From NCBI GenBank assembly GCA_018385335.1, contig JAHAZN010000037.1, positions 1 to 55,673 of the forward strand: 55,673 bases of DNA, read 5' to 3'. This document shows, in pieces, positions 1-8,995 of this stretch (position 1 is its first letter; every line of letters starts with the position of its first letter). The DNA is from Prevotella sp. Its GTDB lineage: Bacteria > Bacteroidota > Bacteroidia > Bacteroidales > Bacteroidaceae. The notes under the pieces were generated by a model that had not been told where the DNA came from, searched no databases, and saw nothing but the letters and a program-made list of their open reading frames with translations. Position numbers and translations under genes: made by a program.

Positions 1-2
1 GA

Positions 3-659
3 ATGGTTAGCAACAATGCTGTTTCAAACGAATCCCCATCGAAGGAACAAACTGATGGAACAAACACCGGACTAACGATACATAATAGCAATATAAATAA
101 TATCATTGCAAAAGTTACTGATGAGAACAAACCTCAGGAAGCTTCGCATCAAGAAACAATAATCGTACAAGACGATTCCGAATATATAGATGAGAACCTG
201 CATCGCGCATCAAACGCCATAAATGACACAGTGGACAACTATCAGTCACCAAGTCGTATGGAGGAGTTCATCGTTAAGATAGCAAATTATCATCACATCA
301 AATGCGATTCGCTTTCATGTGCCATTGGCAAAGACGATTCTGACGTTGTAAGTACAGCATACGTCTTTCCTGATAATGAAGAGTTAGATCTCTTCCGCAG
401 ACTATTGCAAGCTGCTTGCTGGTATGACGATAAGATGCCAGGTTATCTGCTAAACTATTCGCACCAGCAGTTCTTCTTCTGTCTGAAAGATATGCGAAAG
501 GGGTTAAAGTACCTGTGGATAGCAGAACGTGTGCGGAACAAGATACTGCTATACAGCACACATTCACCGCTCGATGCAGAAGTGTCATCAGACGGTTTTA
601 GAGAATATCGCGATAAACTTGCAAATACAAGCATCAATCAAAAATCCAAGAAAATATGA
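3..659 (+). CDS. Hypothetical protein, probably 5'-truncated by the window edge
   Basis: I do not recognise this 218-residue reading frame. It starts with an ATG at base 3, but since the window begins there the true start may lie further upstream. Residues 1-80 are polar, rich in N, S, T, E and Q, and look disordered. The rest looks like a folded domain with aromatic and cysteine residues and a basic C-terminus. No signal peptide or membrane segment is visible. Its TGA overlaps the ATG of the next gene (ATGA, 656-659), which suggests translational coupling to a secreted protein. No function is assigned. Confidence 0.6.
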   Translation: MVSNNAVSNESPSKEQTDGTNTGLTIHNSNINNIIAKVTDENKPQEASHQETIIVQDDSEYIDENLHRASNAINDTVDNYQSPSRMEEFIVKIANYHHIKCDSLSCAIGKDDSDVVSTAYVFPDNEELDLFRRLLQAACWYDDKMPGYLLNYSHQQFFFCLKDMRKGLKYLWIAERVRNKILLYSTHSPLDAEVSSDGFREYRDKLANTSINQKSKKI

Positions 660-1795
660 AAAAAGCATTAATCCTTAGCCTCGTGGCATTCGTATGTATT
701 GCCTCCCAGGCACAGAAGAAAAAAGACATAACAGTAAGGGCAAATAGTTTCGTGCTCTATACTGGATTGCCAAATTCATCAACTGACGAGAAAACAGGTT
801 TGAAAACCATAGAATGGCCAAGCACGGAGAATAACTCTTGGCACGAGAACATAGGTATCATTGACAAAGTGCCTGTGGTTGAAGATGTAGAGTCCATTTA
901 TGGTAAGGCAAATATGGCAATTCCTTTCATGCCAATGAAATGGACATTGACAGACGAGGGCAAGAAAACCGTACTTCATTGTTATTTCATGATGAAGGCT
1001 GACGTTGTGACAAACCTGTGGCTTGGCAATGCCGAGACAACGATCCTTGACAAGGAAACCGGCATTATCTATCAGGCACAATCTACTATTCCTGAGCGTT
1101 GTTACAACAAGGTGTTCGCCGTGAAAGGAAAGGAAGGCACAGTCCTCGACCTTCAGATTGTATTCCCTCGTCTTCCAGAAAATGCAAAGGATCTTGCCAT
1201 ATATGGTGTTCCAAACTGGTATATGCGCGGTACGGACGTACAGCAGCAAGCGTCAATGATAGCGGAAGAGAAGTTGCCGGATTATGATTCCTCCCCAAAC
1301 ATACACCTTGCACATAAGGTTAAGGATGCAGAGAATTACAACAAAAACAAGCATGATTCATGGGCAGTGTATAATGATGCCCACACCATCAAGCCTGTCA
1401 AGGAGAAGACAATGGCACTTTGGCGCACGCCCGAGACTACCTTTCTCGCTATTGCCACTGAGCAGAACTGGCTTCGTGAGTATTACGGACGCGGTGGCAA
1501 CACAGTGCTTTTGGACGAACGTGGACATCAGTATAAGTGCAAGGGTGTAATGGGGTATCCTAACAATGACTTGTTCTGGGTAGAAGGCTATTCCGGTGAT
1601 TATTTCGCAATCGTATTAATGTTCGAACCTCTTCCACTCAATGTAGGGACATTCACCTATATCTCTCCCGAAGGAGAACCGTTTGAGATGTGGGGAGCAG
1701 ACTGGGAAGGGGAAGTAATTCCAAACTTGGAGGTGAGCCAGCTTCGCAAGAATCAGAAACTGTTTGATTATCGTCCACGTGTGGTGGTGAAGTAA
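656..1795 (+). CDS. Secreted protein of unknown function
   Basis: This is a 379-residue protein. A Sec signal peptide occupies about residues 1-19 (basic MKK, hydrophobic core, then SQAQ), so it is probably periplasmic or surface-located. The mature part is rich in aromatic residues and predicted beta strand, with no lipobox and no catalytic motif that I recognise. The start is fixed by the 4-bp overlap with the stop of the preceding gene. A 12-bp hairpin lies in the gap before the next gene, so the two may share a transcript. Function unknown. Confidence 0.75.
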   Translation: MKKALILSLVAFVCIASQAQKKKDITVRANSFVLYTGLPNSSTDEKTGLKTIEWPSTENNSWHENIGIIDKVPVVEDVESIYGKANMAIPFMPMKWTLTDEGKKTVLHCYFMMKADVVTNLWLGNAETTILDKETGIIYQAQSTIPERCYNKVFAVKGKEGTVLDLQIVFPRLPENAKDLAIYGVPNWYMRGTDVQQQASMIAEEKLPDYDSSPNIHLAHKVKDAENYNKNKHDSWAVYNDAHTIKPVKEKTMALWRTPETTFLAIATEQNWLREYYGRGGNTVLLDERGHQYKCKGVMGYPNNDLFWVEGYSGDYFAIVLMFEPLPLNVGTFTYISPEGEPFEMWGADWEGEVIPNLEVSQLRKNQKLFDYRPRVVVK

Positions 1796-1809
1796 ACTTG
1801 CAACAAGAA

Positions 1810-1849
1810 TCCTTGAATCCTGATGAAAAATAAAGTTAGGATTTAAGGA
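1810..1849 (+). other. Intercistronic hairpin
   Basis: A 12-bp stem with one G-U pair is formed by arms 1810-1821 and 1838-1849 around a 16-base loop. It sits between the secreted-protein gene ending at 1795 and the one starting at 1877. There is no T run after it on the plus strand, so it is more likely an mRNA-stability or processing element than a terminator. Confidence 0.45.
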
Positions 1850-1876
1850 ATGCACACAAAAAAATGATGTACAGAC

Positions 1877-2572
1877 ATGAAACGACTATTATTTTCTGCA
1901 TTATTCTTTGCAGTCACAGTCATTGCCAATGCACAGACATTTGCAATCAAGAATGTTCCATCTACATCGGAAGATTATAAACTGCTGTTGGAAGCCAAAG
2001 GCTACAAGTCATTCGCCTTTGATGTTACCTCACTAAAGGATGATACCTACTGGATAGAACCTGTAATACAGCATTATAAAAATGGTCTGCTAGTAAAAAA
2101 TGATTTTGAGTTCTCTATTCAGTTCAGTAACCGCGATATGCTGGCAACAGATGATAAGGACTATGTGCAACAAATGCGCCAATCCGGGATGATATATGAT
2201 GAAGAGAATGGAATACTCAGTCTTTGTGAGAAATTGCGTGTGGGATTCATTCCCTCCGATAATCAGCTTGTACGCATAATGCAATTCTATGTGACAGAGA
2301 GAGGTACATTTACCATGCCACTGATGTTTGAAGCTCAGACAGATCCTAACATGGGAGAGGAGTACAATAACTATGGATTCCGTCAATTCCTTGTTAACGA
2401 GATTGTTCTAGACAAATTTATCCCTCTCGCCATGTGCGGAACCTATTGGTATGATGAGGAAATACAGAGGTACCGCTTCTGTGGCGATGATATTCTCACT
2501 GATGATATGACCTCAAGCTTGCTGACAGACGTCAAGGAGTATTACATCATAGGAATGAAAGTTCATAAATAA
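1877..2572 (+). CDS. Secreted protein of unknown function
   Basis: This is a 231-residue protein with a clear signal peptide (about residues 1-19, ending ANAQ). The mature region is acidic and mixed alpha/beta. It resembles the small Bacteroidales-only secreted domain families; DUF5041 is a possible match from memory that I cannot verify. There are no enzyme motifs. It is the last gene before a strong intrinsic terminator at 2662-2705. It may be cotranscribed with the preceding secreted gene, since the 81-bp gap between them has no obvious TAnnTTTG promoter. Confidence 0.7.
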   Translation: MKRLLFSALFFAVTVIANAQTFAIKNVPSTSEDYKLLLEAKGYKSFAFDVTSLKDDTYWIEPVIQHYKNGLLVKNDFEFSIQFSNRDMLATDDKDYVQQMRQSGMIYDEENGILSLCEKLRVGFIPSDNQLVRIMQFYVTERGTFTMPLMFEAQTDPNMGEEYNNYGFRQFLVNEIVLDKFIPLAMCGTYWYDEEIQRYRFCGDDILTDDMTSSLLTDVKEYYIIGMKVHK

Positions 2573-2661
2573 TGCTCAATGAGATGCATATGTTAATCCA
2601 CCACTAGCATACCATGGATATCCCGCTTATGTAACATGTAGGAATTGGAATTAACGGAAAT

Positions 2662-2705
2662 GACTTGCTTGCAATCCACAAAAACTGCAGGCGAGTCATT
2701 TTTTT
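2662..2705 (+). terminator. Intrinsic terminator after the left-edge gene group
   Basis: Arms 2662-2673 and 2686-2697 pair over 12 bp, including two G-U pairs, around a 12-base loop. A run of seven T follows at 2699-2705. It ends the transcript of the secreted gene finishing at 2572. Confidence 0.8.
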
Positions 2706-2943
2706 ATAACGTATCAATAATCAAACTACTCCCTATCATGAAGTCTGCATATCATGTGTTTTTAACTGACAATAAATTGCTAATCACAACCAATCCATCT
2801 AAAATTCATAACATTTTGTCAAGATTACCCTTCATTTTGCACTAAAAAAGTATAAAAGTGCAAGCAGAAACAGTTTTCCTCTTCCACACAATCAAGTAGG
2901 GCGAGCTAAGTGAGTTATGGTTTAGCAGAATAATATTAATCAC

Positions 2944-2964
2944 AGGTCGGCTTGCCGACTTTTT
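2944..2964 (+). terminator. Second intrinsic terminator in the gap
   Basis: A 7-bp stem (2944-2950 with 2955-2961, one G-U pair) is closed by a CTTG tetraloop and followed by a short T run. No gene lies between this and the terminator at 2662-2705, so it probably ends either read-through or a short non-coding transcript. Confidence 0.65.
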
Positions 2965-2972
2965 AGAGTAAA

Positions 2973-2986
2973 CTTATATATATAAG
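2973..2986. repeat. 14-bp perfect AT palindrome
   Basis: CTTATATATATAAG reads identically on both strands. It lies just downstream of the second terminator and about 100 bp upstream of the GH3 promoter box. It could be an operator or simply AT-rich spacer. Confidence 0.3.
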
Positions 2987-3082
2987 AGGACGTACTATGT
3001 ACAATCTATCCAATTAGGTGGAAAAATTGCTAATGAAAAGAAAATGAGGATAAGAATGCTACTTACATTGGTTAAAAGGTTG

Positions 3083-3090
3083 TATCTTTG
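3083..3090 (+). promoter_or_regulatory. Predicted -7 box of the GH3 gene
   Basis: TATCTTTG matches the Bacteroidota -7 consensus TAnnTTTG and lies 50 bp upstream of the GH3 start. I see no well-placed -33 box. Confidence 0.5.
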
Positions 3091-3140
3091 CGTTAATACT
3101 ACAAACAATATCTCATAACTACAAAACTAATTAAATAACA

Positions 3141-5741
3141 ATGAAAACAAATCATCGTATTCTCGGACTGTGTGTGTCGCTTGTGACACTTATCTCCCCG
3201 GCGAAAGCTCAGAACTATCCCTACCAGAATCCCTCACTGACGATAGACGAAAGGGTGGAGGACCTGTTGGGACGACTGACACTGGAGGAGAAGACAAAGC
3301 TGATGATGAACGGTTCACCGGCCATCCCTCGCTTGGGCATCCCGGCTTTCAACTGGTGGAGCGAAGCGCTGCATGGATTAGGACGCAACGGACTGAGTAC
3401 GGTGTTCCCCTCGTGTATTGGTATGGCTTGTTCGTTTGACAACGACCTTATTTATCGTGTGTTTGAAGCAACGAGTGATGAGGTAAGAGCAAAGAACACG
3501 GCGTTGAGAAAGACAGGAAAGGCGGTGGACCGCTATGAGTGTCTGTCGGTATGGACACCTACAATCAACATCTTCCGTGATCCGAGATGGGGAAGGGGAC
3601 AGGAGAGCTACGGCGAAGATCCCTTTATGAACGGAGAGATGGGACTGATGGTGGTGAGAGGATTGCAGGGATTCAGTAAGGACGGACAGTTGCCCGCATC
3701 GCAAAAGTATCTGAAGTTGCATGCCTGTGCCAAACACTTTGCTGTACACAGCGGACCAGAGAAGACGCGACACAGTGTCGATATCAACAACGTCTCTGCC
3801 CGTGACCTGTGGGAGACCTATCTCCCCGCTTTCAAAACTCTTGTGAAGGGCAATGTGCAACAGGTGATGTGTGCCTATCAGCGATTTGAGGGTGAACCAT
3901 GCTGCGGTAGCAACAGACTGCTGCATCAGATTCTCAGAGATGAATGGGGATTCAAAGGATTGGTAGTGAGCGACTGTGGAGCGATAAGCGACTTCCACCG
4001 CAAAGGGAGACATGAGGTGTCGAAGGATGCTGCCGAGGCTACGGCAAAGGCGATTCTCGCCGGGACTGACGTGGAGTGTGGAGGAAGTTATAAGAACCTG
4101 CCTATGGCGGTGAAACGAGGAGATATCTCTGAGAAAGAGGTTGATGTAAGTGTAAGGCGACTGCTGAAGGGACGCTTCGAACTCGGAGACTTCGACCCTG
4201 ACTCGCTGGTGGGATGGACCTCAATACCAGCCAGTGTGGTGGCATCGAAGGAACATAAAACGCTGGCACGTGAGATGGCTCGCGAACAGATGGTGTTGCT
4301 GAAAAACAATGGGGTGCTACCCCTAAAGAGGGATGAGAAAATCATCGTGATGGGACCTAATGCTGCCGACTCCGTAATGATGTGGGGCATCTATTACGGT
4401 CAGCCGTCGCATACAGTAACAGCACTCGAAGGTATCGAGGAGAAGGTGGGCAAACGGCCTTATTTCAAAGCTTGCGATATCACAAGGATGCAGGAGGGGA
4501 ACAGTATCTTCGACCGCATGGTCAGTGCTGACGGTAAGAAGGGTATGAAGGTGAGCTACTGGAACAATGTTGAGATGGAGGGAAAACCTGCGGTGGTGAC
4601 ACATTATGACCGACCTGTTCAGCTGGACAATGGTGGAAACACTGTGTTTGAACCGGGAGTGGAACTCACACATTTCTCGGCACAGTTTAAGGGACGTTAT
4701 GTGGCAGAACGAACGGAAGAGTTGTATCTCGTGATAAAGAACGATGATGGGCTGCGTATCGTTGTCAACGGTGATACGCTGGTAAACAGATGGAAAGCTG
4801 ATGGCATGCGCTACCGACAGGAAAAAATCAAGGTGAAGGAAGGGCAGAGCTACGACATCGAGGTGAACTATCTGCAACTCGACGGTGGGGCAACCTTTGC
4901 CATGGATTTTCAGCGTAACAGAACGACCACTGTGGCAGAGGCTGTGGAAAAGGCGAGGGATGCTGAGACTGTAGTCTTTGTTGGTGGCATCTCTCCTAAT
5001 CTCGAGCGTGAGGAAGCAAAGGTGACAGAACCTGGATTTGATAACGGAGACAGGACGAGTATCGAACTGCCACAGGTTCAGCGTGATATCTTGAAGGCTC
5101 TTCATGAGGCAGGAAAGAAGGTGGTGCTCGTCAACTGTAGCGGTTCGGCTGTGGCGCTCTATCCCGAAAAAATGGAGACCTGTGATGCTATCCTACAGGC
5201 ATGGTATGCAGGCGAACAAGGTGGTCATGCCATCGCCGATGTGCTCTTTGGCGACTATAACCCGAGTGGCAAGCTCTCTATCACCTTTTATAAAGACGAC
5301 ACACAGTTGCCTGCCTTCGATGAATACAGCATGGCGAACCGCACCTACAGATATTTCAAGGGGGAGGCACTCTTTCCCTTCGGCTATGGCTTGAGTTACA
5401 CCACCTTCGCCATCGGTCAGCCGACTTATAAAAACAACAAGGTGAGGGTAGAGGTGAAGAACACTGGAGAGCGCGAGGGTACAGAGGTCGTGCAGGTTTA
5501 TGTGCGTAACATTGCTGACAAGGAGGGCCCACTGAAATCGCTGCGTGCTTATCAGCGAGTGAGTCTGAAAGCAGGGGAGAGCAGGATGATAGAGATAGAT
5601 TTTCCACGCGAGCGATTCGAAGGATGGGATGCTCAGACCAATACCATGCGTATTGTGCCAGGAAACTATCAACTCATGGTGGGTAACTCCAGTGACAGTA
5701 GCGACCTGAAAACCATCAGCGTGAAACTGGATTTCAATTAA
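3141..5741 (+). CDS. GH3 beta-glycosidase with PA14 domain (beta-xylosidase/beta-glucosidase type)
   Basis: This 866-residue exported glycoside hydrolase family 3 enzyme should remove non-reducing terminal beta-linked glucose or xylose from oligosaccharides. The signal peptide is about residues 1-23. The N-terminal TIM barrel carries the conserved KH pair (K198-H199) and the predicted nucleophile D278 in VVSDCG. An alpha/beta sandwich follows and is interrupted by a PA14 module at about residues 455-590. A fibronectin-III-like domain closes the protein (about 785-860). The architecture matches Prevotella Xyl3-type enzymes, but the substrate cannot be read from sequence. Its last 8 bases overlap the 3' end of the convergent porin gene. 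Confidence 0.93.
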   Translation: MKTNHRILGLCVSLVTLISPAKAQNYPYQNPSLTIDERVEDLLGRLTLEEKTKLMMNGSPAIPRLGIPAFNWWSEALHGLGRNGLSTVFPSCIGMACSFDNDLIYRVFEATSDEVRAKNTALRKTGKAVDRYECLSVWTPTINIFRDPRWGRGQESYGEDPFMNGEMGLMVVRGLQGFSKDGQLPASQKYLKLHACAKHFAVHSGPEKTRHSVDINNVSARDLWETYLPAFKTLVKGNVQQVMCAYQRFEGEPCCGSNRLLHQILRDEWGFKGLVVSDCGAISDFHRKGRHEVSKDAAEATAKAILAGTDVECGGSYKNLPMAVKRGDISEKEVDVSVRRLLKGRFELGDFDPDSLVGWTSIPASVVASKEHKTLAREMAREQMVLLKNNGVLPLKRDEKIIVMGPNAADSVMMWGIYYGQPSHTVTALEGIEEKVGKRPYFKACDITRMQEGNSIFDRMVSADGKKGMKVSYWNNVEMEGKPAVVTHYDRPVQLDNGGNTVFEPGVELTHFSAQFKGRYVAERTEELYLVIKNDDGLRIVVNGDTLVNRWKADGMRYRQEKIKVKEGQSYDIEVNYLQLDGGATFAMDFQRNRTTTVAEAVEKARDAETVVFVGGISPNLEREEAKVTEPGFDNGDRTSIELPQVQRDILKALHEAGKKVVLVNCSGSAVALYPEKMETCDAILQAWYAGEQGGHAIADVLFGDYNPSGKLSITFYKDDTQLPAFDEYSMANRTYRYFKGEALFPFGYGLSYTTFAIGQPTYKNNKVRVEVKNTGEREGTEVVQVYVRNIADKEGPLKSLRAYQRVSLKAGESRMIEIDFPRERFEGWDAQTNTMRIVPGNYQLMVGNSSDSSDLKTISVKLDFN

Positions 5742-8091
5742 AGAAGTTCCAGGAGACGCCGATGTACATCACATTGCCATTGAGTGGGTAGTGGGGAGTG
5801 AGGAAATAACGCTTGTTACCATTACCTGCATTGGCATGTGAGAACATGAGGAAGAAACGAGCATGCTTGAGGTGGAGATTGGCATAGGCATCGACGATGG
5901 GATAATTGCCTATCTTTGTTAACGATGCACTGTTCTCCTGTACGGCATACTGATTGAGCTGTGGACAGAACTCGGGTGCCTCATACTCTGTGAAATAGGT
6001 GGCACTGGCACCCAACTCGCAGAGTAACACCTTGGCTATGCGGAACTTGAGATAGAGATTGGTGAACACATTGAGGTCGGGTACAGGAAGTACTGTCTTG
6101 TTGCTGCTGTTCTGATAGGTAATGACATTCTCCCAGTTAAGGATGCCTAAACGGAACTGCTGCGTGAGCTGTGCGGTGAGGAGGTTGATATTGCTCTTAT
6201 TCTGTCGCACGCCAGCAGTCATATTCTTACGTTTCTCTCCGTCGATGGTATAGCTTGTTCCGAAGTAAGTATAGTTTTGCAATTCTTCGACGGCTACGCG
6301 CAACATTGTCTTTGTCTTACGATAAGAGAACAGACCTTCTATGCGTGTACGTGTCTCCTCGGAGAGTCCGCTCTTGTCCCACCAAAGATGCTTGGAGTGG
6401 TAGTTACGCTGATAGAACGTGGGGTGCAGTCGGTAGAAGTAGGCCTTGGCAGCAAGTGTGATGGTGTCGCCAAAGAGCGGGAAGTTGAGGTCGGTGTTGA
6501 AGTCAATTTTCAGCTGTCCGAGGTCTTCGCCTGCCAACCAAGTCTCTGCCATCAGTGAATAGTGGAGTGTCCTGCCTTGCGTCTTGATTATCTGTCCACC
6601 TACGCTCACCGTATGCTCATTCCATCGGTTAAGGATGGAAGAGGGCAGAGCATCAGCACCAAAGAGCTGTGGCATGTCAAACTTACGAAGTTCATGAGAG
6701 GCAAACACTTTGAGTCCTGCCTTGGCATATTTGTTAAACCCTTCAAGCAGGGCGATAGCCAGTGTGTTCTTGACGCTCGTCATTTTGGTCTGGTCGTAGA
6801 TAGAGTCGCCAGGATAACCGCCATCACTGAGCGTATGGTAATAGGTGTTGGCATAATAGTCGTCTGGCGTGAAATAAGCCTGGTAGATGCGATCGTAGCG
6901 ATTGAAATCCAAGGTGTGGATAATACTCGTGACTGGCACATACTCACGTTTCATCGTTTTCTGAATAGAATCGAGGCGTGCCTCTTCCCTCAACAGACTA
7001 TCGGCGACGGCATCGTTAGCCACGAGGATGCGCGAGGTGTCGGTGGTGAGCGTGTCTTTGATGACAGGTTCTTCGCCCACAATCTTGGCATTGTCAGGGC
7101 GACCTAAGGGAGGGGTGACGGGCAACTCTCTCTTCCTCCTGGTGTTATCTTCTTCCTTGTCTTCATCGTTCTTTGCTTCATTCTCCTTCTTTGAAGCAGC
7201 AGCAAATTCGCGTGCCTTGATCTCCTCCTCGGTGAGCTTTACCCAACGATAGAAACCGAAGTTATAACGATGTGTGAGGAAAAAATGGAAGTTGTTGTTG
7301 CGGTTCCAGTTTTGCTGAAGTATGGTAGGAATCTCATTCTCAGCGTAGTTGTCGTTGAAACTCTCAGGGTGTGTGATATAGTTGTCATCAGCAATACCGC
7401 CATTCTCATTTACCTTCTGATGGTAAGTGGAGAGCATGGCATGCATCTGATAGCGGTCGCCGAGGTAGGAGCCAAAGAATGTGGCACCAAAATGTGAAGC
7501 ACTCTGATTGCTATAGTAGCCTCGAGCGTAGGCATAGTTGAGGTCAAAGCCCAGTCCGAGGCGTTTGCCTGCATTGATAGCAAACCAAGCATCGATATGG
7601 TCTTCGCCGTTCTGCTTGTCGCCGCAGTTGTCGTAAGAGACGTTGGTATAGGGTGATAAGGTATTGGTGAAATGCACCTCATCGGGATGTTTCATCACGA
7701 AGCTATAGGGCTGGGTGAACATAAACTGCTCGGTGAGCGGGCGGTCGATGACGATGCGGTTGAGACGAGCGGTGTAGTTGTTACCCGTAGTGTTATATTC
7801 GCCATAAACACCTTTGTTTAGGGTGCTGTTGGGATAGAGATGGGGGAGGGTGTCAACCGTTGTGGGTTTGATGTCGCCAAACTTCCTGTCGATGGTCCAA
7901 GCATAGATACCAATAGGTATCTCTTTCTCAGGAGTGGTGTCGTTATTCAATCGGTTGAAACTGTTGTTACTCGGCTGGCTGTTACCGTCCATACCAAACC
8001 CATTCATCGCATCCATAGGAGAGAAGTTCTGTGCCTGCAAGGCAAGAACACAGAGCAGGGAGAGGAGAACGGTGAAATGTTTACTGCTCAT
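5734..8091 (-). CDS. Putative outer-membrane porin (Porin_10 type)
   Basis: This 785-residue protein has a signal peptide (about 1-20, ending LQAQ), many short alternating aromatic beta strands and a C-terminal strand ending in phenylalanine-asparagine, typical of a Bacteroidota outer-membrane barrel. It resembles the 'putative porin' family (Porin_10). A strongly charged segment rich in K, E and D lies at about residues 290-330 and is probably an extended loop or periplasmic insert. It is the last gene of a three-gene minus-strand unit, and its start overlaps the stop of the small membrane protein by 11 bp. The solute is unknown. Confidence 0.8.
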   Translation of the reverse strand: MSSKHFTVLLSLLCVLALQAQNFSPMDAMNGFGMDGNSQPSNNSFNRLNNDTTPEKEIPIGIYAWTIDRKFGDIKPTTVDTLPHLYPNSTLNKGVYGEYNTTGNNYTARLNRIVIDRPLTEQFMFTQPYSFVMKHPDEVHFTNTLSPYTNVSYDNCGDKQNGEDHIDAWFAINAGKRLGLGFDLNYAYARGYYSNQSASHFGATFFGSYLGDRYQMHAMLSTYHQKVNENGGIADDNYITHPESFNDNYAENEIPTILQQNWNRNNNFHFFLTHRYNFGFYRWVKLTEEEIKAREFAAASKKENEAKNDEDKEEDNTRRKRELPVTPPLGRPDNAKIVGEEPVIKDTLTTDTSRILVANDAVADSLLREEARLDSIQKTMKREYVPVTSIIHTLDFNRYDRIYQAYFTPDDYYANTYYHTLSDGGYPGDSIYDQTKMTSVKNTLAIALLEGFNKYAKAGLKVFASHELRKFDMPQLFGADALPSSILNRWNEHTVSVGGQIIKTQGRTLHYSLMAETWLAGEDLGQLKIDFNTDLNFPLFGDTITLAAKAYFYRLHPTFYQRNYHSKHLWWDKSGLSEETRTRIEGLFSYRKTKTMLRVAVEELQNYTYFGTSYTIDGEKRKNMTAGVRQNKSNINLLTAQLTQQFRLGILNWENVITYQNSSNKTVLPVPDLNVFTNLYLKFRIAKVLLCELGASATYFTEYEAPEFCPQLNQYAVQENSASLTKIGNYPIVDAYANLHLKHARFFLMFSHANAGNGNKRYFLTPHYPLNGNVMYIGVSWNFFN

Positions 8092-8275
8092 TAGGCTTGT
8101 TGAAAACGTTCATCATTCGGAGGGCAGACTCAGCGAACTTAAGAATGATGGCGGCGATGATAACCACTTTGCCTATCTCATGTTCGCCGTAGTACCACAG
8201 CACCATACCAGAGATGGCTGCGATGATAAAGAGGATGTTCATCACCATCCGTATCTTCTTGATAATCTCACCCAT
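8081..8275 (-). CDS. Small two-helix membrane protein
   Basis: This 64-residue protein has a basic N-terminus and two predicted membrane helices (about residues 11-28 and 34-50). It begins 2 bp after the DUF4468 gene's stop and overlaps the porin gene start by 11 bp, so it is probably translated as part of that unit. Tight spacing on both sides supports it being a real gene despite its size. Function unknown. Confidence 0.75.
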   Translation of the reverse strand: MGEIIKKIRMVMNILFIIAAISGMVLWYYGEHEIGKVVIIAAIILKFAESALRMMNVFNKPNEQ

Positions 8276-8277
8276 AG

Positions 8278-8892
8278 TTATTTGTTGAGCAGAGAATTAA
8301 ATTTGTTAAAGATATAATCCTTGCGGTCGATGGTCTTACGGCGGAACTTACCAGAGATGCGGGAGAGCTTCTTGCCGTTCTTCTTTAGGCCGTATTCATC
8401 GGTGATCCATTCCTCTGCCTTATAGGTGGTGGGCTGGCGCTCTTCGTCGTAGAGATAGTAGATGCGTGTCATCTTCACTTCCGCCTTTCCGTCCTGGCAG
8501 TTGACCATCAGGTTATACATCAGTCGGGTGCGGTCGAGCACCAGTGCCTTGTCCTTGAATACGAGCCACTCCTGATAGTAGCCGCAGATGGAACCTTTAT
8601 CTTTCTCTGCAACTACGATGCGACTCTGTTCGAACTGGTTCTTCTCCTTAACCATCTTAGTCATCTGCGCAAGCAAGATATCATAAATCTCTGCAGCCGA
8701 CTTACCTGGTGCATTGATTGTGGTGGAGAACACTACCTTGTCGTTTTCAACGGGTACGGCACCTGCAAGATATTTCTGATCGGGATTGTACACTTTACCA
8801 TCGGGGGTCTCTTCGGGCATCTCCCATGTGTTCTGGGCTATGGCGGCCATGGGTAAAAGTACCAGCATGGCGATAAACATTTTCTTCAGCAT
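8278..8892 (-). CDS. DUF4468 domain-containing secreted protein
   Basis: This 204-residue protein has a signal peptide (about 1-19, ending AIAQ). The body, with its FSTTINAPGKSAAEIYD stretch, resembles the Bacteroidetes DUF4468 family, described as having a TBP-like fold. No catalytic residues are evident. It is the first gene of the unit DUF4468 - small membrane protein - porin, and a good promoter lies directly upstream. The association with a porin suggests a cell-envelope role, which is inference. Confidence 0.8.
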   Translation of the reverse strand: MLKKMFIAMLVLLPMAAIAQNTWEMPEETPDGKVYNPDQKYLAGAVPVENDKVVFSTTINAPGKSAAEIYDILLAQMTKMVKEKNQFEQSRIVVAEKDKGSICGYYQEWLVFKDKALVLDRTRLMYNLMVNCQDGKAEVKMTRIYYLYDEERQPTTYKAEEWITDEYGLKKNGKKLSRISGKFRRKTIDRKDYIFNKFNSLLNK

Positions 8893-8938
8893 ACTGTTGT
8901 ATTGTTTTAGAATCTATTTGTTGCTTCTTTTCGAACTG

Positions 8939-8969
8939 CAAATATAGCACATAATGCCGAAATAACAAA
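8939..8969 (-). promoter_or_regulatory. Promoter of the DUF4468-porin unit
   Basis: On the minus strand, TTTG (8966-8969) is followed after 19 bp by TATATTTG (8939-8946), a full match to the Bacteroidota -33/-7 pattern. The start codon lies 46 bp downstream. Confidence 0.7.
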
Positions 8970-8995
8970 AAAGAGGCTGTATTTTTAGAATTCCT

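Larger units (their letters stand above)
2573..3140. other. 568-bp intergenic region upstream of the GH3 gene
   Basis: I see no convincing gene here. The one short open frame (2645-2845) starts inside the terminator region and has no ribosome-binding site. The stretch holds two intrinsic terminators (2662-2705 and 2944-2964), a 14-bp AT palindrome (2973-2986) and a TAnnTTTG box (3083-3090) ahead of the GH3 gene. The interval between the two terminators could encode a small RNA. Confidence 0.6.

Noticed and set aside
2645..2845. 66-codon frame in the gap before the GH3 gene
   Set aside because: It contains the terminator stem and T run, has no ribosome-binding site, and the translation looks random.
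4323..5105. 260-codon open frame antisense to the GH3 gene
   Set aside because: Shadow of the GH3 coding strand; His/Cys-rich translation typical of antisense frames.
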